Made by a program: the position numbers and the translations under genes. A stretch of DNA of 10,951 nt from Candidatus Aminicenantota bacterium (lineage in GTDB: Bacteria > Acidobacteriota > Aminicenantia > UBA2199): contig JAGLQA010000071.1 in assembly GCA_023137075.1 (NCBI GenBank), positions 1 through 10,951 of the forward strand. The letters run 5' to 3'. The first letter of the stretch is position 1, and each line of letters starts with the position of its first letter. Of the stretch, positions 7,372 through 10,951 are shown piece after piece. The notes beneath the pieces are model-generated. The model searched no databases. It worked only from the letters and a program-made list of their open reading frames with translations, and was not told where the DNA came from.

Positions 7372-7902
7372 ATGACAGAAGATAAACATTCAAACATACG
7401 AAGGCACCATGATAGAGAAGATTTAGCCGGGGAACATGTTTTCGGTGATTTGGGACAGCTTATACTCATAATAATTTTTCTGACTGCCTGGATTATAGAT
7501 TCGTTTTTTGTTCACTATTCAACCTTTATTGCAAAATCCATTCCTTTATTCGTGAGGATACCGGCGGCTGCTCTTATTCTGTTGATTTCAGGATATATTG
7601 CTAAAGCCGGTCTGAAAATCGTTTTCGGGGAAGTCAGGGAAGTTCCGGTTGTTATCAGGGAAGGTGTTTTTGCCGTTGTGCGACACCCGGTTTATCTTGG
7701 AGCGATATTGCTTTACTTAGGATTGATAGCGTTGACCTTTTCACTCATTTCGGCCGTGATATGGGTTTTTATTATTGCCTTTTATCATTTCATAGCCGGG
7801 AAGGAAGAAAAATTGCTTTTAGAGAAATTCGGAAAAGAGTATGAAACCTATATTCGGGACGTCCCGATGTGGCTCCCCCGAATTATCCGGAAAAAGGGCT
7901 GA
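7372..7902 (+). CDS. Membrane methyltransferase, isoprenylcysteine/phospholipid methyltransferase family
   Basis: 176-residue integral membrane protein. A charged, His-rich cytosolic N-terminus (1-27) is followed by hydrophobic segments at about 29-46, 58-80 and 107-142 (probably two helices). The catalytic core is of the ICMT/PEMT type: 'VVRHPVYLG' at 102-110 (R104-H105-P106), then 'GKEEKLLLEKFGKEYETYI' at 143-161 with the E145-E146 pair, which in this family form the S-adenosylmethionine pocket. Such bacterial proteins methylate lipids or small hydrophobic acceptors; the substrate cannot be told from sequence. There is no downstream in-frame alternative Met near the start, so the ATG at 7372 is used. 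The gene ends 12 bases from the end of the convergent PgeF-like gene, with no clear terminator in between. Confidence 0.85.
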   Translation: MTEDKHSNIRRHHDREDLAGEHVFGDLGQLILIIIFLTAWIIDSFFVHYSTFIAKSIPLFVRIPAAALILLISGYIAKAGLKIVFGEVREVPVVIREGVFAVVRHPVYLGAILLYLGLIALTFSLISAVIWVFIIAFYHFIAGKEEKLLLEKFGKEYETYIRDVPMWLPRIIRKKG

Positions 7903-7914
7903 GGGATGACACCA

Positions 7915-8616
7915 TTATCGAGCCGGTTTTAGTAATAAAAAATTATAGATGCGGCTGCCGGTTTTATGGTCCCGCCTGTAAGAGGGGAATCTCTCTTTTT
8001 CACAAAAGGTACAGAGAAAGGATGCCTGAATTTGCGCATCCGCGATACCCTCTTCTTTTAAGGAGAGAGCGATACCTTTCTTGATGTCCATCCGGTATTT
8101 TTCTCCCTTTTTTTCATAAAACACCTCGTCCCGGTAAGCCTTTTCGGAAAATTTATCATAAAGTTCCCGGCCCACTTCGTAACAATCCGCCTCCACAGCT
8201 GGCCCCATATAAAAATGCAAATCTGCAAAATTGACCGCTCTTTTTTTTAGCAATTCCAGCAGCCTCTTCTCTATGCCTTTATATAAACCCTGCCGGCCTA
8301 TATGGACAATACCGCCTGTGGAGCACGTTTTTTCCCAAAAGAAAAGGGGCACACAATCGGCTGTTTTGATGATGGCCATCTCGTTTTTTTGCTCAAGCAC
8401 GATGCCGTCGCCCTCCGTCCCCGGTTTAATCTCCCCGGAAAAATGAATCATATTTGAATGCACCTGCTTCAATTCGATTAAATGCGCAATCTTAAAAAAT
8501 TCTCCCAGGGTTTTCAATTCCAAACCATGTTCGCTAAAGCCTAAGAGAATGTTTCTGTCTTCATAGATATTTAAAAATTTTCCGCCGACCTCGATCCGCT
8601 TGAATTTTATCATCAT
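7915..8616 (-). CDS. pgeF: PgeF/YfiH (DUF152) family protein with altered HAGWRG motif
   Basis: 233 residues, slightly short for the peptidoglycan editing factor/purine nucleoside phosphorylase-like family once called multicopper polyphenol oxidase. Family marks: 'LKQVHSN' with H53, 'GDGIV' 69-73, 'IKTADCVPLFFW' with C88, 'VHIGRQGLYKG' with H105, 'GPAVEADCYEVG' 138-149, and 'CTFC..ERFPSYRRD..TG' at 202-220. H53, C88 and H105 match the metal-binding His-Cys-His triad. Enzymes of this family act on nucleosides, and PgeF removes wrong amino acids from peptidoglycan precursors. Oddity: the near-invariant HAGWRG is HIGRQG here, losing Trp and Arg. Two ATGs stand side by side (8616 and 8613); neither has a good ribosome binding site. 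It starts 11 bases after the carrier-protein gene ends, so it is probably the last gene of the biotin operon and translated by coupling. Confidence 0.88.
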   Translation of the reverse strand: MMIKFKRIEVGGKFLNIYEDRNILLGFSEHGLELKTLGEFFKIAHLIELKQVHSNMIHFSGEIKPGTEGDGIVLEQKNEMAIIKTADCVPLFFWEKTCSTGGIVHIGRQGLYKGIEKRLLELLKKRAVNFADLHFYMGPAVEADCYEVGRELYDKFSEKAYRDEVFYEKKGEKYRMDIKKGIALSLKEEGIADAQIQASFLCTFCEKERFPSYRRDHKTGSRIYNFLLLKPAR

Positions 8617-8627
8617 GTGTGATTGTT

Positions 8628-9143
8628 TTACTCGATTTCGAACAGGAGGTGGTTAGCCGGAACATCATCTCCTTCTTTGACCCCGATGGTTTTAATGATT
8701 CCCGACTTAGGGGCCCGGATCTCATTTTCCATTTTCATGGCTTCATGGATCAACAGGATATCCTTCTCTTTCACCTCATCATTGACATGGAAATATATCT
8801 TCTTGATATACCCGGGGACAAAACTCTTCACAATACCGGCTCTCGTCGATTCGATGTGCTTCTCTTTGTAATAAAAGAGTTTATCGATTTTTAGCAGTGA
8901 AGCGTAATAATACTCCCCGTTTACATATATACCCATGGGATACCCCTCGCTGTCTCTTTCTATTTCTACCTGGTAAAGTTTATTATCAAGGAAAAAAGAT
9001 TTTACCTCATTTTCAACCTTCTCACCGATCAGGATCTCAAAATTACGATCATTGACTTTTATGGTGGTGGGTGAAAAAAAGGTGGCGCTGTTGGTTATCT
9101 CGATATCAAAGTTTTTACCTTCTACTTGAAATTTATATTTCAT
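8628..9143 (-). CDS. Biotin carboxyl carrier protein
   Basis: 171 residues. The C-terminal part (about 95-171) is a biotinyl domain with 'HEAMKMENEIRAP' and the biotinylated lysine at K137 (K in AMKM), followed by 'GVKEGDDV....LLFEIE'. The N-terminal half is beta-rich and lacks the long Ala/Pro linker of AccB from fatty-acid synthesis, as in carrier proteins of propionyl-/methylmalonyl-CoA type complexes. It would carry carboxybiotin between a carboxylase and the carboxyltransferase encoded upstream. Start choice: ATG at 9143 has GAGG six bases ahead; a GTG at 9155 overlapping the previous stop (GTGA) would add four residues (MRWR) and seems less likely. It lies 8 bases after the biotin-carboxylase homologue and 11 before the PgeF-like gene, so all are one transcription unit. 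Confidence 0.92.
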   Translation of the reverse strand: MKYKFQVEGKNFDIEITNSATFFSPTTIKVNDRNFEILIGEKVENEVKSFFLDNKLYQVEIERDSEGYPMGIYVNGEYYYASLLKIDKLFYYKEKHIESTRAGIVKSFVPGYIKKIYFHVNDEVKEKDILLIHEAMKMENEIRAPKSGIIKTIGVKEGDDVPANHLLFEIE

Positions 9144-9149
9144 CCGCCA

Positions 9150-9153
9150 CCTC
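9150..9153 (-). promoter_or_regulatory. Ribosome binding site that decides the carrier-protein start
   Basis: GAGG on the minus strand, six bases before the ATG at 9143. It overlaps the stop codon of the upstream gene (9152-9154) and rules in favour of the ATG over the GTG at 9155, whose own upstream sequence is poor. Confidence 0.55.
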
Positions 9154-10666
9154 ACATCCGGTTAAACAATTTTTTAAAAAAACCGGGTTGTTTTATCTTT
9201 GCCAGCCTGGTTTTGAAGTCGTTTTTACTGTTTTCAATGTGAAAATCGGCTGAAAAGAGAGCCGTGGCTATCGCAATTTCCTTTTCCTTCTTTTTTCTTT
9301 TTGAGAATTCACGCTTCAGGTTCAGAAAATCGATAATCGTATCACCCCGGTGCAGGCTTTTATTTCTCAATAGGTGTTTGAGAAACGTCAGGTTTGTTTT
9401 GATCCCTTTTATGATAATATTTTCCAAAAAATTTCGCATGTCGTTAACGGCTGTTTCTCTTTGCGATGAAAAGGTGACAATTTTCCCGATATAGGGATCG
9501 TAAAGAGGCGAAACCTTTGCGCCGGCATATAGGGCTGTTTTGAAAAGATTACGGATGGTGGAATAATAAAAAAATTCGCTTACCGTACCGGAAGAAGGCT
9601 GGAAATTATTCAACGGGTCTTCAGCCATTAGAGAAACCAGTAAGATATTGTATTTGGGCTCAACGATCTCGATCCCCCTTACATTGTGCAGCAGGCCGCC
9701 GGTGGAGATGGCAATCTGTTTTTTTATAAAATTGGATATGATATGGATTTCGGGTATGAGGGAATTAATCTGGTAGGAGGGATTGATTTCCGAAAAGTAA
9801 GCGGTCCCGTTTTCAATGATGAATTCGACGTAACCGAGACCGATGTAATTGATTTTTTCGATTAGCTTCCTGGAGTTCCGGTACAGGGATTCTCGGATAC
9901 TCGACGAAATATTTACGGACGGAGATTCCTGGAAGATTTTCTGGAAACGCCGCTGGATGGAAGATTCGATCTCCGGGAGGAAGAGGATATTACCGCCGCC
10001 ATCGCGAAAGAAAGGAATTTCAACCTGGTGAGCATAGGGGAAAAACGCATCCACAAATATGCCTTGTCTCTGCAGGTCTTCTCGTTTCAGTAATCCCTGG
10101 ACCTGTTCTGCGGCATCTTTTTTATATTCGGCAGCGCGGATTCTTTTGCCACCGTAACCGTATAAAGGCTTTATTATTACCGGGTAGTTCAAATTGTCCG
10201 CAATTGAAGCGAAATCGGACGAACTCTTAATCACCGGTGAGTGTTCTATGAACGTGATATTTAATTCCCCGGCCATCTTTCTCATTTCGATTTTATCTCG
10301 AACGGTCCGCAGCACCGCGGAACCGGGGCCTATCACTTCGATACCGTTTTTTTCGCACATTTTAAAAAAATCAGGATCTTCGGTCAGGAACCCATACCCC
10401 GGGTGGATATAATCGACCTGGAGTTCTAAGGCTTTGTCGATAATGGCTTCCATATCTAAGTAACTGTCTTCCAATTTAGAAGAAAAAAATTTATAACTCC
10501 TGTCTGCCAGCCTTACAGGCAGAGATAGGGAATCTTCGGGGGAATAGAGCAATATGGTCTCTAAGCCGATACTCTTTAAGGAGTCGATGATATCCAGGGC
10601 AATAACGCCCCGGTTGGGGATTAATACTTTTTTCTTTTTATTTGTTGTTTGTTCTATTTTTGTCAT
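9152..10666 (-). CDS. Biotin-carboxylase homologue with degenerate active site
   Basis: 504 residues, full length for the AccC/PccA ATP-grasp family. Recognisable blocks: 'IPNRGVIALDII' (NRG 18-20), 'IHPGYGFLTE' 87-96, 'DK' 124-125, 'VIIKPLYGYGGKRIR' 163-177 with K166, 'VEIP' (E216), 'SIQRRFQK' 236-243, 'GYVEF' (E281), 'SEINPSYQIN' 292-301, 'AEDP' 348-351, 'GIKTNLTFL' near 421-429. Compared with E. coli AccC (from memory), residues of ATP binding such as K116, K159, E211, E276, E288 and N290 are kept. H209 is Q, H236 is F, R292 is S297, E296 is N301 and R338 is S345. The last three bind bicarbonate/biotin or act as the base, so carboxylation by the known mechanism looks impaired or absent. 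The gene is intact, without frameshift, so it is retained as a protein. ATG at 10666 has GGAG seven bases upstream; a TTG at 10702 would add 12 residues and is unlikely. Confidence 0.88.
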   Translation of the reverse strand: MTKIEQTTNKKKKVLIPNRGVIALDIIDSLKSIGLETILLYSPEDSLSLPVRLADRSYKFFSSKLEDSYLDMEAIIDKALELQVDYIHPGYGFLTEDPDFFKMCEKNGIEVIGPGSAVLRTVRDKIEMRKMAGELNITFIEHSPVIKSSSDFASIADNLNYPVIIKPLYGYGGKRIRAAEYKKDAAEQVQGLLKREDLQRQGIFVDAFFPYAHQVEIPFFRDGGGNILFLPEIESSIQRRFQKIFQESPSVNISSSIRESLYRNSRKLIEKINYIGLGYVEFIIENGTAYFSEINPSYQINSLIPEIHIISNFIKKQIAISTGGLLHNVRGIEIVEPKYNILLVSLMAEDPLNNFQPSSGTVSEFFYYSTIRNLFKTALYAGAKVSPLYDPYIGKIVTFSSQRETAVNDMRNFLENIIIKGIKTNLTFLKHLLRNKSLHRGDTIIDFLNLKREFSKRKKKEKEIAIATALFSADFHIENSKNDFKTRLAKIKQPGFFKKLFNRM

Positions 10667-10673
10667 CTGAAAT

Positions 10674-10677
10674 CTCC
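10674..10677 (-). promoter_or_regulatory. Ribosome binding site that decides the biotin-carboxylase start
   Basis: GGAG on the minus strand, seven bases before the ATG at 10666. It favours this start over the in-frame TTG at 10702. Confidence 0.6.
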
Positions 10678-10679
10678 GC

Positions 10680-10713
10680 TCCGGTCTTTCAACCGCGAGC
10701 AAAGGGAACCGGA
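10680..10713 (-). repeat. Intercistronic hairpin between carboxyltransferase and biotin-carboxylase genes
   Basis: TCCGGT (10680-10685) pairs exactly with ACCGGA (10708-10713). The stem continues with CTTT (10686-10689) against AAAG (10701-10704) after a 3-base bulge (10705-10707), leaving an 11-base loop. It ends just before the ribosome binding site of the next gene. No U-run follows, so it is not a terminator; it could stabilise or process the mRNA or tune translation. Confidence 0.5.
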
Positions 10714-10717
10714 TTTA

Positions 10718-10951
10718 TCATAAGGGTATATTTCCATGTTTCTTAGGTGGATTTTGCACGGCTTTATTTTGTAGGGATTCCAGGGCTCGTATCAACAGCG
10801 GTCTTGTCTCGGTGGGCATGATAATATCATCTATATATCCCATTGCAGCCGGTAATTCGGGATTGGCGAATTTCTCTTTATATTCCTGGATAAGCCGCTT
10901 CGTTAATGTTTCCGGCTGCTCGGCGGTGGAGATATCTTTCCTGAATATGAC
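10718..10951 (-). CDS. Acyl-CoA carboxyltransferase (PccB/MmdA family), C-terminal 77 residues only
   Basis: The frame enters from the window edge and stops with TGA at 10718-10720. The visible tail shows 'EYKEKFANPELPAAMGYIDD', 'IIMPTETRPLLIRALE' and the ending 'PPKKHGNIPL', which is the near-invariant C-terminus of propionyl-CoA carboxylase beta, methylmalonyl-CoA decarboxylase alpha and 12S transcarboxylase subunits. These catalyse carboxyl transfer between carboxybiotin and an acyl-CoA; the tail cannot tell which acyl-CoA or which direction. The tail looks fully normal, in contrast to the next gene. It is the first gene of the operon visible here, 51 bases before the biotin-carboxylase homologue. 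The real 5' end lies outside the window. Confidence 0.93.
   Translation of the reverse strand, partial: VIFRKDISTAEQPETLTKRLIQEYKEKFANPELPAAMGYIDDIIMPTETRPLLIRALESLQNKAVQNPPKKHGNIPL

Noticed and set aside
7897..7924. GGCT/AGCC inverted repeat between the convergent methyltransferase and pgeF ends
   Set aside because: Only a 4-bp stem with a 20-base loop; too weak to call a bidirectional terminator.
1..10951. CRISPR array, tRNA, rRNA, riboswitch, insertion sequence
   Set aside because: No regularly spaced repeats, no cloverleaf or conserved rRNA stretch, no transposase frame or terminal repeats were seen on either strand.

Overview
The window looks like a piece of a bacterial chromosome of moderate GC, probably from an anaerobic Gram-negative lineage. 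A giant cytosolic Ser/Thr kinase–ATPase–histidine kinase and a three-gene acyl-CoA carboxylase-type locus would fit Candidatus Aminicenantes, Spirochaetota or similar groups. I cannot fix the phylum from sequence alone. Genes are tightly packed, and several start codons have no good Shine-Dalgarno sequence.

Layout. (1) 1-321, minus strand: N-terminal 107 residues of a small protein resembling DUF6922-type proteins, cut by the window edge. (2) 458-6415, minus strand: one 1985-residue signalling protein that joins a Ser/Thr protein kinase, a STAND/AAA-type ATPase, a long helical TPR-like region, GAF, PAS, histidine kinase and receiver domains. (3) 6416-6750: a 335-base divergent intergenic region with a strong predicted promoter for the kinase, a second promoter for the toxin-antitoxin pair, and two perfect inverted repeats. 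(4) 6751-7265, plus strand: an AT-rich, overlapping antitoxin/RelE-ParE toxin pair. (5) 7372-7902, plus strand: a membrane methyltransferase of the isoprenylcysteine/phospholipid methyltransferase fold, apparently read from a leaderless promoter. (6) 7915-10951, minus strand: a convergent operon reading, in transcription order, acyl-CoA carboxyltransferase (3' end only), biotin-carboxylase homologue, biotin carboxyl carrier protein and PgeF/YfiH-family protein.

The most interesting point is the biotin-carboxylase homologue. It is full length and clearly of the AccC/PccA family, but by eye alignment it has lost most residues that bind bicarbonate and biotin and do the chemistry (equivalents of E. 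coli R292, E296, R338, and the ATP-site H209 and H236). Its partner carrier protein keeps an intact biotinylation motif and the carboxyltransferase tail looks normal. This raises the possibility of a biotin-dependent transcarboxylase or decarboxylase, or a complex that borrows its carboxylase from elsewhere, with the pseudo-carboxylase kept as a structural subunit. The downstream PgeF-like protein also departs from its family's HAGWRG motif.

The signalling protein, the toxin-antitoxin pair and the methyltransferase have no evident functional link to the biotin operon.
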